From Eubacteriales bacterium (GTDB lineage Bacteria > Bacillota > Clostridia > Oscillospirales > Oscillospiraceae), in contig JAUNSH010000023.1 of assembly GCA_030539285.1 (NCBI GenBank), forward strand, positions 1 to 40,570: a stretch of 40,570 nt of DNA, read 5' to 3'. Position numbers and translations under genes: made by a program. This document shows positions 18,185 to 25,788 of the stretch, piece after piece (within the stretch, counting starts at the first letter, position 1; the number at the start of each line of letters is the position of its first letter). The notes under the pieces are model-generated. The model did not search any database and was not told the origin of the DNA. It saw nothing but the letters and a program-made list of their open reading frames with translations.

Positions 18185-18970
18185 TTACTCTTCCAATTCG
18201 ATACGGCTGGGATCCTGCTGGTAGATCGTGTTGCGTTTCTTGGAATAACTGGTAGGAGAGCAGCCGTAATACTTTTTAAATACCCTCGAAAAATACAGGG
18301 CATCCTCAAATCCGCACATATGGGCGATCTCAGAAATGCTGTATGCATTGGCCCACATGGTGGTCAGCAAGGTCTCCGCGTTTTTCATCCGCAGCTTCGT
18401 CAGGTATTCCAGCGGGGAGATCCCCACCTCCTTCTTGAACAGCTTGCGCAGGTAGTCATAATGGAAGGGCATCCCCCGAATGACCTCATCCAGCGCGTAA
18501 TCCGATCGGCAATAGTTCCTTCGGATGCTGGCGCAGAGTTTTTCCACCGGCTCGGACAGCCCTTCGTTGCTGTGGAAGACGATCATATAACCGACGATCA
18601 GGTCTCCCAAAGCGGAGAGCACCAGCTCCGCGTTTTTAAAATCGCCCATATAAAAATACCTGGCCTGCATAAACGCCATCTTCATATTTCCCTCATCGTC
18701 GTCCGAGATCCGGAAGCAGGTCTTATAGGAAAAGGATGGATCCGCCATGGTCACATATATATTGGTAAATCCCTCTTCACTGGAATTGGCATGGACCTGC
18801 CTGGGAGGAATGGCAACCACGTCTCCCGCCTGATAGTGAATGACAGAACCGTTTTCAAACTTGAACGCGCCCTGACCGCTGGTACAGTAGACCAGTTCCC
18901 AATGCTCGTGGGTGTGGCGGCGGACATCAAAGGTCCGCGGGTGTTCGCCCACAAACAAGATCGTATTCAT
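18185..18970 (-). CDS. AraC-family transcriptional regulator of the pectin locus
   Basis: This 261-residue regulator starts at ATG 18968-18970 (MNTILFVGEHPRTF) after GGAGGGG, overlapping the esterase stop by four bases. The N-terminal cupin-like sensor has HTHEHWELVYCTSGQGAF and YQAGDVVAIPPRQVHAN. The C-terminal half carries two helix-turn-helix motifs, ending with the AraC signature SISEIAHMCGFEDALYFSRVFKKYYGCSPTSY. Such proteins usually sense a sugar and activate nearby catabolic genes. The pectin operon promoter just downstream has a weak -35, consistent with activation. The ligand (a galacturonide or a deoxyketouronate) is inferred. Confidence 0.9.
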   Translation of the reverse strand: MNTILFVGEHPRTFDVRRHTHEHWELVYCTSGQGAFKFENGSVIHYQAGDVVAIPPRQVHANSSEEGFTNIYVTMADPSFSYKTCFRISDDDEGNMKMAFMQARYFYMGDFKNAELVLSALGDLIVGYMIVFHSNEGLSEPVEKLCASIRRNYCRSDYALDEVIRGMPFHYDYLRKLFKKEVGISPLEYLTKLRMKNAETLLTTMWANAYSISEIAHMCGFEDALYFSRVFKKYYGCSPTSYSKKRNTIYQQDPSRIELEE

Positions 18971-19821
18971 ACGTTTTCCCCTCCATCTGTGATTTTCAGA
19001 CCGATCTCTCCAAAGAAACGAATGGCGCCCCGAACCCACCCGGGGACATCCCAGCTCACCTCCGGCACAGCCTGCGCCGGATACGCCATGGCATCCGCCG
19101 TAGATAAGCCATGGGGGCCGCGGCGATAGACGTGCAGCGCGAAATCCACTCCCACAGCATCCAGCGCCTGTGCCAGGATCAGGCTGTTGCGGCAGGGCAC
19201 GGAGGCATCATCTCTGGTGTGCCACAAAAATACCGGAGGCATATCCGGCCGCACCAAAGACTCCAGAGACAGCCGCTGCCGCAGCCCGGCATCTCCGCCG
19301 GTGAGATTCTCAAAACTTTCCTCGTGGGTATCTCCCCAGGACACGGCCACCGGGTAGCACAGCGCCAGCGCATCCGGTCGGAGCTGTTCCGGGCTGCCCA
19401 GATCCACCACTTCAGCGGCATCATACAGTGTGCCCAAGCTTCCGCACAAATGGCCGCCAGCGGAAAATCCCAATGCCGCCACCATATGCGGATCGATCCC
19501 ATAGGCATCCGCCATTTCGCGGATACAGCGCATTGCCATCGCAGCCTCCCGCAGCGCCGTCGGGAAACGGCTGGGCGCGCAGGAATAGTGCAGCACAAAA
19601 GCCGCGTAGCCCTCCACCGCGAAGCGCAGTGCCACCGGTTCCGCCTCCCGGGGGGAAGTGTGCCGGTAAGCGCCGCCGGGCAGGATCAGGACAGCCGGAC
19701 GCCGCCTGCTCGTGCTGACCACGGACGGCGTTTCCGGGATCCAGCAAAGCAGCCGACCGCCGGGCACCGTCCCGGTCTTTGACCCCAAATACCCATATAC
19801 GTTCAGTTCCTTGTAAATCAC
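18967..19821 (-). CDS. alpha/beta-hydrolase, acetyl-esterase-like
   Basis: This 284-residue cytoplasmic esterase-type hydrolase has an oxyanion-hole segment LPGGAYRHTS (48-55), nucleophile elbow GFSAGG with S120, acid D203 or D204 (TRDDASVP) and H236 (GPHGLS). It resembles plant-polysaccharide esterases of the BD-FAE/xylan-esterase type, so removal of acetyl groups from pectin oligosaccharides is the likely job. I choose the GTG at 19819-19821 because AAGGAG lies six bases before it; the frame also opens at a TTG seven codons earlier without a ribosome site. It is the first gene of a two-gene unit with the AraC regulator. Confidence 0.85.
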   Translation of the reverse strand: MIYKELNVYGYLGSKTGTVPGGRLLCWIPETPSVVSTSRRRPAVLILPGGAYRHTSPREAEPVALRFAVEGYAAFVLHYSCAPSRFPTALREAAMAMRCIREMADAYGIDPHMVAALGFSAGGHLCGSLGTLYDAAEVVDLGSPEQLRPDALALCYPVAVSWGDTHEESFENLTGGDAGLRQRLSLESLVRPDMPPVFLWHTRDDASVPCRNSLILAQALDAVGVDFALHVYRRGPHGLSTADAMAYPAQAVPEVSWDVPGWVRGAIRFFGEIGLKITDGGENV

Positions 19822-19871
19822 GCTTGTCTCCTTTTCTGCCAAATATCCGTTCTGTCCATTTAATTTGATCT

Positions 19872-19881
19872 AAACGGACAT
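19872..19881. promoter_or_regulatory. candidate regulator box, copy 2 (AAACGGACAT)
   Basis: Second copy of the decamer found at 18081-18090. Here it lies just downstream of the expected transcription start of the esterase-araC unit and forms one arm of a spaced inverted repeat (TGTCC at 19854-19858 with GGACA at 19876-19880). A position between promoter and gene would suit autorepression. Confidence 0.35.
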
Positions 19882-19896
19882 CTTCGACCATAATAT

Positions 19897-19925
19897 ACAA
19901 TAGACTGCGTCTAAATTCCAGTCAA
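19897..19925 (-). promoter_or_regulatory. promoter of the esterase-araC unit
   Basis: TTGACT (19920-19925, 5 of 6) and TATTGT (19897-19902, 4 of 6) are spaced by 17 bases, read leftwards. They lie about 75 bases before the GTG of the esterase gene. Confidence 0.6.
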
Positions 19926-20315
19926 TGTATTATTCGGATATAAATATTGGCATTACGGATAATTTTCCGTTTACTTTGCATAATCACAAGCTCCTTTCCG
20001 CATTGATTTTTGGCAGGAAAACGACTCAATGCAAAGAAAACCGCCGTCTCTATCCGCAGGCCGCGCAGCAGACGTCCGCGCCGGGGGGCACACATCTTTC
20101 TCTGTTTCATCCAGAAGAAATTTCAGACGGTCCATACAGAACGCTTACGGAAACCCGAGTGCATCCGCGCTGGCGGCAAAGCGCGTTGTTTTGGCCTTAC
20201 GGAGTGGGAGCTTTTGCTCCCCGGTATGTACATCCCGGACATGTACAGGTCCACCGCCGAGAAAAGGCGGGCGCACGCAGGAGGCACTTTGGCGGACACC
20301 GGAATCAAATTTTTG
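19926..20315. other. intergenic stretch without a convincing gene, hairpin cluster at 20206-20270
   Basis: No open frame here has a start signal and family features. Three tandem hairpins stand out: 20206-20221 (GGGAGC with GCTCCC), 20228-20246 (GTACAT with ATGTAC) and 20254-20270 (CCGCC with GGCGG). They end about 45 bases before the pgi -35 box. A small structured RNA or an upstream terminator array is possible. I see no tRNA, SRP RNA or known riboswitch signature. Confidence 0.4.
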
Positions 20316-20344
20316 TTGACATTTACATTTCGCGGCGTTACTTT
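20316..20344 (+). promoter_or_regulatory. promoter of pgi
   Basis: A perfect TTGACA (20316-20321) is followed 17 bases later by TACTTT (20339-20344), a weak -10. It lies about 80 bases before the pgi start in an AT-richer zone. Confidence 0.55.
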
Positions 20345-20423
20345 ATAAGAAAAGCGATTTACATACCTGCACAGCGTGATGATACACACAGCGAAACCTG
20401 GTATATTTACATCAAAGGAGGAT

Positions 20424-22010
20424 ATGAAATTGATTACCTGGAAAAACATGGATACCCTGGCTGCCTATGCGGAACTGCAGGCGGCAGACAAAGTCTGCGT
20501 GGCGAGCGCCATGAGCGGCGAAAACGGCGCGGACCGCGTGAAGGATTACACCGTACCTATGGGTGCGGGTATGGACTTTAACTTCGCCGCACGGCCTGTG
20601 GATGACGCGATCCTCTCCATTCTGGAGAAATTCGCCGCCGAGCAGCAGCTGGTGGAGAAGTTCGCCGCCCTGTACAACGGCGAAGTGATCAACACCGGTG
20701 AAAAGCGTCTGGTGCTGCACCACCTGTGCCGTGGCCAGCTGGGCGAAGACGTGGTGGCTGACGGCGTCAACAAGCGTGATTTCTACGTGGGCGAGCAGAA
20801 CCGGATCGCGGCTTTCGCGGGCAAGGTCCACGCCGGTGAGATCACCAACGCCGCCGGTGAAAAGTTCACCACCGTCTGCCAGATCGGCATCGGCGGTTCC
20901 GACCTCGGCCCCCGTGCCATCTATCTGGCGCTGGAGAACTGGGCAAAGGTCAATAACACCCTGAAAATGAAGGCCGCCTTTATCTCCAACGTCGACCCCG
21001 ACGACGCCGCTGGTGTCCTGAGCAATCTGGATCTGGCCCACACCCTGTTCGTGCTGGTGTCCAAGTCCGGCACCACGCTGGAAACCCTGACCAACGAATC
21101 CTTCGTCAAGAACGCCCTGGCGGAGGCTGGTCTGGATGCGGCCCATCATATGGTTGCCGTCACCTCCGAGACCTCTCCCCTGGCCAAGTCTGCCGACTAT
21201 CTGGCGGCTTTCTTCATGGATGACTACATCGGCGGACGGTTCTCCTCTTCCTCCGGCGTGGGCGGCTGCGTGCTGTCCCTGGCCTTCGGCCCCGAGGTCT
21301 TCGCCGACTTCCTCAGCGGTGCCGCTGAGGCCGACCGGCTGGCGACGAACACCGATCTGCGGAAGAACGCGGCCCTGCTGGATGCCCTGATCGGCGTTTA
21401 CGAGCGCAATGTGCTGGGCTATCCCACCACCGCTGTTCTGCCTTACTCTCAGGCGCTGAGCCGCTTCCCCGCTCACCTGCAGCAGCTGGACATGGAGTCC
21501 AACGGCAAGTCCGTCAACCGCTTCGGTGAGCCTGTGAACTACCTGACCGGCCCCGTCATTTTCGGCGAGCCCGGCACCAACGGCCAGCACTCCTTCTATC
21601 AGCTGCTGCACCAGGGCACGAACATTATCCCTCTGCAGTTCGTGGGCTTCCGCAACAGCCAGATGGGCAGTGACGTCCTGATCCAGGGCAGCACCAGCCA
21701 GCAGAAGCTGTGCGCCAATGTGGCCGCGCAGATCGTGGCCTTCGCCTGCGGAAAGGATGACACTGATCTGAACAAGAAGTTCGACGGCGGCCGTCCCTCC
21801 TCCATCATCATTGGCGACAAGCTGACCCCCCAGGCTGTGGGTGCCCTGCTTGCCCACTTTGAGAACAAGGTCATGTATCAGGGCTTCGCCTGGAACATCA
21901 ACTCCTTCGACCAGGAGGGTGTTCAGCTGGGTAAGGTCCTGGCCAAGAAGGTTCTGGCCCACGACACGGATGGCGCTCTGAAAGCCTATAGTGATCTACT
22001 GAATATCTGA
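20424..22010 (+). CDS. pgi: glucose-6-phosphate isomerase
   Basis: Pgi interconverts glucose 6-phosphate and fructose 6-phosphate in the cytoplasm. The product has about 528 residues. Family signatures are present: IGIGGSDLGPRAIY, VSKSGTTLET, DDYIGGRFSSSSGVGG (signature 1) and FDQEGVQLGKVLA (signature 2). In signature 2 the usual glutamate of GVE is glutamine, a minor deviation. The start is uncertain. AAGGAGG (20415-20421) is only two bases from the ATG at 20424 but eight bases from a TTG at 20430, so translation may begin at the TTG (two residues shorter). It is a single-gene unit, divergent from the esterase gene, and is followed by a transposon-like repeat. Confidence 0.95.
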   Translation: MKLITWKNMDTLAAYAELQAADKVCVASAMSGENGADRVKDYTVPMGAGMDFNFAARPVDDAILSILEKFAAEQQLVEKFAALYNGEVINTGEKRLVLHHLCRGQLGEDVVADGVNKRDFYVGEQNRIAAFAGKVHAGEITNAAGEKFTTVCQIGIGGSDLGPRAIYLALENWAKVNNTLKMKAAFISNVDPDDAAGVLSNLDLAHTLFVLVSKSGTTLETLTNESFVKNALAEAGLDAAHHMVAVTSETSPLAKSADYLAAFFMDDYIGGRFSSSSGVGGCVLSLAFGPEVFADFLSGAAEADRLATNTDLRKNAALLDALIGVYERNVLGYPTTAVLPYSQALSRFPAHLQQLDMESNGKSVNRFGEPVNYLTGPVIFGEPGTNGQHSFYQLLHQGTNIIPLQFVGFRNSQMGSDVLIQGSTSQQKLCANVAAQIVAFACGKDDTDLNKKFDGGRPSSIIIGDKLTPQAVGALLAHFENKVMYQGFAWNINSFDQEGVQLGKVLAKKVLAHDTDGALKAYSDLLNI

Positions 22011-22032
22011 GCAAAAAAATACTGACTTCCCC

Positions 22033-22201
22033 TTAAGGAAGCGCTGATTAAATCGGCAAGAGCTGGCGGCAGAAGATTTTAGCTCAGCCGAAAGTTCTGA
22101 AAGTGGAGAAATACTGTATGTATTTCCCACTTTCAGAACTGCACGGATGGGGCAAAAGATTCGCCGACAGGCCGCAGACGATTTATTCAGCGTTTCCTTA
22201 A
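22033..22201 (+). mobile_element. MITE-like inverted-repeat element, copy A
   Basis: This 169-base element starts TTAAGGAAGCGCTGA and ends TCAGCGTTTCCTTAA, giving terminal inverted repeats of about 22 bases with few mismatches. A second internal inverted repeat pairs 22093-22113 with 22119-22139, the AGTTCTGAAAGTGG and CCACTTTCAGAACT arms. No coding capacity. A closely related copy, same orientation, lies at 32231-32398. It begins 22 bases after the pgi stop. Read as a small non-autonomous transposable element from the two copies and their paired ends. Confidence 0.75.
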
Positions 22202-22204
22202 TAC

Positions 22205-22237
22205 ATCACCGCAGAAGGAATAACCTTCTGCGGTGAT
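22205..22237. terminator. hairpin between convergent pgi and spoVAC
   Basis: ATCACCGCAGAAGG pairs perfectly with CCTTCTGCGGTGAT (14 bp) over loop AATAA, in the gap between convergent genes. No clear U-run follows on either strand, so it may be a weak bidirectional terminator. Confidence 0.5.
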
Positions 22238-22319
22238 TCAGTCTATCGGAAATGCGGACACACTACAGGACACGCGACGGACTGCATTCCGATATCCACT
22301 GCCCCTGCCGCTTTCCCGA

Positions 22320-22760
22320 TCATGCCAACAGCATCCACAGCCAGTAAACAAATCCGTAGACCACGCTGGCGGACAGGCCGTACACGATCACCGGCCCGGC
22401 GATGGTGAAGATTTTCGCCCCCACGCCCAGGATAAAGCCCTCGGTCTTGAATTCCACCGCCGGTGCGGCAATGGCATTGGCAAAACCCGTGATGGGCACC
22501 AGTGTTCCGGCCCCGCCATACTTTGCCAGATTGTCATACAGGCTCAGCCCGGTAAGCAGCGCGGACAGCACCACCAGCGTAATGGAGGCAGCAGTTGCGG
22601 CGGCATCCTTGTCCAATCCGGCAGTTCCGTAGCAGTTTGTCAGGATCTGCCCCAGCACACAGATCGCCCCTCCGATCCAAAAGGCGTTCAGGCAGTCCTT
22701 CCCCATGGGTGATTTCGGCGAGGCCTTCTGCACCAGCTTTTCGTATTCCTTTTCCGTCAT
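22320..22760 (-). CDS. spoVAC: stage V sporulation protein AC (SpoVAC), solitary
   Basis: SpoVAC is an inner-membrane protein of the spore channel that moves dipicolinic acid. The product has 146 residues (B. subtilis about 150) with four to five hydrophobic spans and conserved stretches NAFWIGGAICVLGQ, VPITGFANAIAAPAVEFKTEG and KIFTIAGPVIVYG. The ATG at 22758-22760 is chosen because GGAGGG lies six bases upstream; the earlier ATG at 22764 touches it. The partner genes spoVAD and spoVAE, normally adjacent, are absent on both sides: pgi lies downstream (convergent) and a glycosyltransferase upstream beyond a terminator. A sigma-G/F-like promoter lies directly upstream. Confidence 0.9.
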   Translation of the reverse strand: MTEKEYEKLVQKASPKSPMGKDCLNAFWIGGAICVLGQILTNCYGTAGLDKDAAATAASITLVVLSALLTGLSLYDNLAKYGGAGTLVPITGFANAIAAPAVEFKTEGFILGVGAKIFTIAGPVIVYGLSASVVYGFVYWLWMLLA

Positions 22761-22777
22761 ATCCATCCCTCCGGCAT

Positions 22778-22806
22778 TAGGATGTGACAAGAATCCAAAA
22801 ACATTC
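22778..22806 (-). promoter_or_regulatory. sigma-G/sigma-F-like promoter of spoVAC
   Basis: Read leftwards, GAATG (22802-22806) fits the forespore -35 GHATR and CATCCTA (22778-22784) fits the -10 CATNNTA, with a 17-base spacer. It lies between the glycosyltransferase terminator and spoVAC. The expected start leaves a very short leader that just includes the ribosome site. Confidence 0.6.
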
Positions 22807-22813
22807 AAAAAAT

Positions 22814-22848
22814 GAGAAAAAGCTCTGCTTTCGGCAGAGCTTTTTCTC
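22814..22848. terminator. rho-independent terminator after the glycosyltransferase gene
   Basis: A 15-bp perfect stem (22814-22828 with 22834-22848, GC core AGCTCTGC/GCAGAGCT) with loop TTTCG. Read leftwards the stem ends in TTTTTCTC and is followed by ATTTTTTG. It also works in the other direction, but only the leftward gene needs it. Confidence 0.85.
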
Positions 22849-22904
22849 AGCGTGTCAAAAAAGTTTTTGACAGACCGGGGTGGGGCAAACTGTCCCGCCT
22901 CACA

Positions 22905-24071
22905 TCACAGCACGGATTCGTAAATATTCTCAATGGCATCCCCAAAGTTCTTTTTGTCAAAGGCGGAAGCGATCTCCTCGCTGCGCTTGGAGGCATCCTT
23001 GCGCCATTTGGGGTCATGCATCACATGGTCGATGGCGTCCAGGAATTCCTCGGCGCTGGTATATTCATAGCCGTTCTGCCCTTCCTCCAGGACCTCATCC
23101 AGACATTCATCCTGCCGACACAGCAGCGGCAGACCGTTGGCCGCGGCCTCGATGTAGGTCAGGCCCTGGGTTTCGCTGGTGGAAGCGCTGACAAACACAT
23201 CTCCCAGCTGGTAGTAGTTCTGGACCTCGGAAGGCTCCACCATGCCGGTGAAGATCACATAGTCCTCGACACCCAGTTTTTTCGCCTGCTTTTCCAGATC
23301 CTCCTTGGCGGGGCCGTCGCCCACGATCAGGAATTTCAGCTTCTCATTCTCCTGTCGGGCCTCAGCAAACAGGTTCATCAGCTCGCCCAAATTCTTCTCT
23401 CCCCCCAGGCGGCCCAGATTCAGCAGCACCTGGTCGTCGTCGGCAATGCCCAAGGCCCGGCGATGCTCCAAACGCTCCTCTTGGGACAGCCGCTGATGGT
23501 GCTGCTCCAGAGAAATGCCGCTGGGAACCACATTGATGGGGGCGTGGAGCCCGTAGCTTTGCAAAGTATTTTCCACCTTCTGGGTGGGGGCCACCAGCGT
23601 TTTCACATGACGCAGACGCTGCCGGGACAGCACCTTGGCAAGGAAGTCGCCCAGCCGCTTGCTGGGGATGAAATAGGAAGTCAGGTACTGCTCGTACAGG
23701 GTGTGATAGGTGTGCACCAGCGGCGCTCCGGTGATCCTGGAGATCCGTGCCGCGAACTGGAAGCTGAAAAACTCACACTGGCTGTGGACAATATCCGGCT
23801 TCCAGTCGATGATCTCCTGGATCAGCTTATTGCGGTAGGAGGTGGGCATCCGCAGATCGGGATACACCGCCCCCAGGGGTACGGAACGAATATAATACAC
23901 CGCGCCCTCCTTGTGGGAATGGAGGGAGTCGGAAATGGTCAGAATACGGACATCGTGTCCCTTTTCCGTCAGTTCATCAAACAGATTCTGCACACTGGTA
24001 ACAACGCCGTTGGTGTTCGTCGTGTACAGATCCGTGGTAATCAGCACTTTCAGCTTCTCCTGCTCAGCCAT
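22905..24071 (-). CDS. GT4 glycosyltransferase, diacylglycerol-glucosyltransferase-like
   Basis: This 388-residue GT-B fold enzyme belongs to family GT4. The N-domain opens LKVLITTDLYTTNTNGVVTSV, typical of the 1,2-diacylglycerol 3-glucosyltransferase/MgdA group. The middle has HSQCEFFSFQFA and YHTLYEQY; the C-domain has LNLGRLGGEKNLGELM, FLIVGDGP and the donor-binding SETQGLTYIEAAANGLPLL (EX7E type). It probably acts at the inner face of the membrane, making glycolipids or a lipoteichoic acid anchor. The exact acceptor is inferred. The ATG has AGGAGG. It forms its own unit with a TATAAT upstream and a strong terminator downstream. Confidence 0.85.
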   Translation of the reverse strand: MAEQEKLKVLITTDLYTTNTNGVVTSVQNLFDELTEKGHDVRILTISDSLHSHKEGAVYYIRSVPLGAVYPDLRMPTSYRNKLIQEIIDWKPDIVHSQCEFFSFQFAARISRITGAPLVHTYHTLYEQYLTSYFIPSKRLGDFLAKVLSRQRLRHVKTLVAPTQKVENTLQSYGLHAPINVVPSGISLEQHHQRLSQEERLEHRRALGIADDDQVLLNLGRLGGEKNLGELMNLFAEARQENEKLKFLIVGDGPAKEDLEKQAKKLGVEDYVIFTGMVEPSEVQNYYQLGDVFVSASTSETQGLTYIEAAANGLPLLCRQDECLDEVLEEGQNGYEYTSAEEFLDAIDHVMHDPKWRKDASKRSEEIASAFDKKNFGDAIENIYESVL

Positions 24072-24103
24072 GGCAATCCTCCTGATCGATTCTCTTCGGA
24101 TTC

Positions 24104-24109
24104 ATTATA
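24104..24109 (-). promoter_or_regulatory. extended -10 promoter of the glycosyltransferase gene
   Basis: TATAAT preceded by TG at the extended -10 position (TGCTATAAT), read leftwards, about 35 bases before the ATG. No clear -35 is seen. Confidence 0.5.
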
Positions 24110-24199
24110 GCAGATTTTTCCGAAAAATCCACCATTCTTTTCTTAAGAATCGTTTTCATTATATTAAAAAATGTCTTCATTTTCTGGGTGCTCTCCGCC

Positions 24200-24228
24200 T
24201 TGCATTTGCAGCCTGTCCGTGGTAAAAT
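24200..24228 (+). promoter_or_regulatory. promoter of the VanY-type carboxypeptidase gene
   Basis: TTGCAT (24200-24205) and TAAAAT (24223-24228) with a 17-base spacer, about 28 bases before the ATG. Confidence 0.5.
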
Positions 24229-24256
24229 GAGTGTCATCCCAATTCGGAGGAACACC

Positions 24257-25666
24257 ATGAAAACAAAACGCCGGCGGTTTTTACCGCTGATACTCCTTCT
24301 CACGATCCTTGCCTGCACCGCCGGCGGACTATACTGGTACGACAATAACGTGGACCGCAGCGGCTGGGTGGAAAAGGACAATGTACGCTTCTATCAGGAT
24401 TTCCACGCCAGGCCCGTATCCGGCTGGCTGGACTTGCCGGAGGGCCGATACTGCTTTAACGACGACGGTACACCCCTTCTGGGCTGGCAGGAGATCGACG
24501 GCGTTACATATTACTTTGGCAGCACCGGCATCATGACCACCGGCTGGGCGGAAATTGACGGCGACACCTGTTATTTCGGCGGCAACGGTGCCATGGTCAC
24601 CGGCTGGCTCTGGCTGGAGGACGGGCGCTATTACCTGCGGGACGGAACGCTGCTCAAGGGCTGGCAGGATATTGACGGAGGGCGGTGCTACTTCGATGAA
24701 AACGGCATCGCCGCCATGGGACTGACCCAAATCGACGGTGAATCCTACTTCTTCGCCGACGGATTTCTCGCCACCGGGCTGACGGAAATTGACGGAAACT
24801 TCTACTGGTTCGGTGAAGACGGTGCCATGGACACCGGCTGGCAAGAAGACGAAACCGGCCGCCGCTACTTCCTGCCGGGAGGCGAAATGGCCCTGGGCTG
24901 GCAGGAAATGGAGGATGGCCGGCGGCTCTTTGACGAAAACGGTCTCATGACCGTGGGCTGGTACCAATCCGGAGAATACCGCTATTATTTCCACGACGAC
25001 GGCACCATGGCGGTCGGCCCCACGGAAATCGAGGGCCAGACCCACTATTTCACCCCCAAGGGCATCGAGGTCGTGCTGGTCAACGGGCTGAATCCGGTGC
25101 CGGACTGGTACGAATTAAACCTTGTAACCCTGACCGGCGACCATCAGGTGGACAAGCGGTGCTATGACGCGCTGGTAAAAATGCTGGACGACTGCAATGC
25201 CGCCGGCATCGAATACGAATTTAATTCCGGTTACCGAACCCTGTACACCCAGACCGCCATTCTGGAATACCGCACCCGGGAGCATATGGAAACGTACAAG
25301 CTGGATTTCAATGAAGCCCGGGACAAGGCACTTGAAACCGTGGCCGTCCCCGGCACCAGCGAACACCATCTGGGGCTGGCCGTAGATCTGCTGGGCGCGG
25401 AGGCCATCGCCTGGTTCACGGAACACTGCTGGGACTATGGCTTCATCCTGCGCTACACCGAGGAAAAAGAGGACATCACCGGCATTATCGACGAGCCGTG
25501 GCACTTCCGCTATGTGGGCACGGAGGTATCCCTGGATATGAAGGACTCCGGCCTGTGTCTGGAGGAATACCTGGGCGCGGAGCCGGTGTCCTCTGACAAG
25601 GTGCGGGAGCTGTTCGGAGAAAAGCTCTACGAGGAAACCATTTACGGAAAAGAAAATCAACAATAA
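24257..25666 (+). CDS. VanY-type D-Ala-D-Ala carboxypeptidase with cell-wall-binding repeats
   Basis: This 469-residue cell-surface protein trims peptidoglycan stem peptides. A basic start (MKTKRRRFLPL) and one hydrophobic span (about 8-26) export or anchor it. Residues about 35 to 285 contain roughly eleven imperfect repeats of about 20 residues with pattern GWxxxxGxxYYFxxxGxMxxG, the choline-binding/CW_binding type. The C-terminal M15B domain has the zinc motif SEHHLGLAVD (368-377; H370, D377) and EPWH (413-416; E413, H416). The repeats lie between anchor and enzyme, an uncommon order. The ATG at 24257 has a GGAGG site; the frame extending upstream has none. A strong terminator follows. Confidence 0.92.
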   Translation: MKTKRRRFLPLILLLTILACTAGGLYWYDNNVDRSGWVEKDNVRFYQDFHARPVSGWLDLPEGRYCFNDDGTPLLGWQEIDGVTYYFGSTGIMTTGWAEIDGDTCYFGGNGAMVTGWLWLEDGRYYLRDGTLLKGWQDIDGGRCYFDENGIAAMGLTQIDGESYFFADGFLATGLTEIDGNFYWFGEDGAMDTGWQEDETGRRYFLPGGEMALGWQEMEDGRRLFDENGLMTVGWYQSGEYRYYFHDDGTMAVGPTEIEGQTHYFTPKGIEVVLVNGLNPVPDWYELNLVTLTGDHQVDKRCYDALVKMLDDCNAAGIEYEFNSGYRTLYTQTAILEYRTREHMETYKLDFNEARDKALETVAVPGTSEHHLGLAVDLLGAEAIAWFTEHCWDYGFILRYTEEKEDITGIIDEPWHFRYVGTEVSLDMKDSGLCLEEYLGAEPVSSDKVRELFGEKLYEETIYGKENQQ

Positions 25667-25670
25667 CAGC

Positions 25671-25702
25671 TGTGCCGGAGGGAAACCCCTCCGGCACATT
25701 TT
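25671..25702 (+). terminator. rho-independent terminator of the carboxypeptidase gene
   Basis: A 12-bp perfect stem (TGTGCCGGAGGG with CCCTCCGGCACA) with loop AAAC, then TTTT, five bases after the stop. Confidence 0.9.
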
Positions 25703-25761
25703 GCATCCATGGAACGATACCGAGCAGGCCCGATGGCGTAACGACAACAGACCAGTTGGGC

Positions 25762-25788
25762 ACGCATTGGCTGGCGGCCCTGCCGCCT
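25762..25788 (-). repeat. 27-base repeat abutting the polC stop codon
   Basis: The 27 bases ACGCATTGGCTGG...CGCCT recur at 38698-38724 with one mismatch. Read leftwards each begins at the stop codon of its gene (polC here, argS there) and contains a GC inverted repeat (GGCGGC AGG GCCGCC in this copy). Probably a dispersed REP-type sequence acting as a 3' stem-loop. Confidence 0.7.

Noticed and set aside
19922-19981. 19-codon leftward frame (MQSKRKIIRNANIYIRIIH) with a good AAAGGAG site
   Set aside because: Its end overlaps the -35 box of the esterase promoter and no promoter for it is visible. A leader peptide cannot be excluded, but there is no other support.
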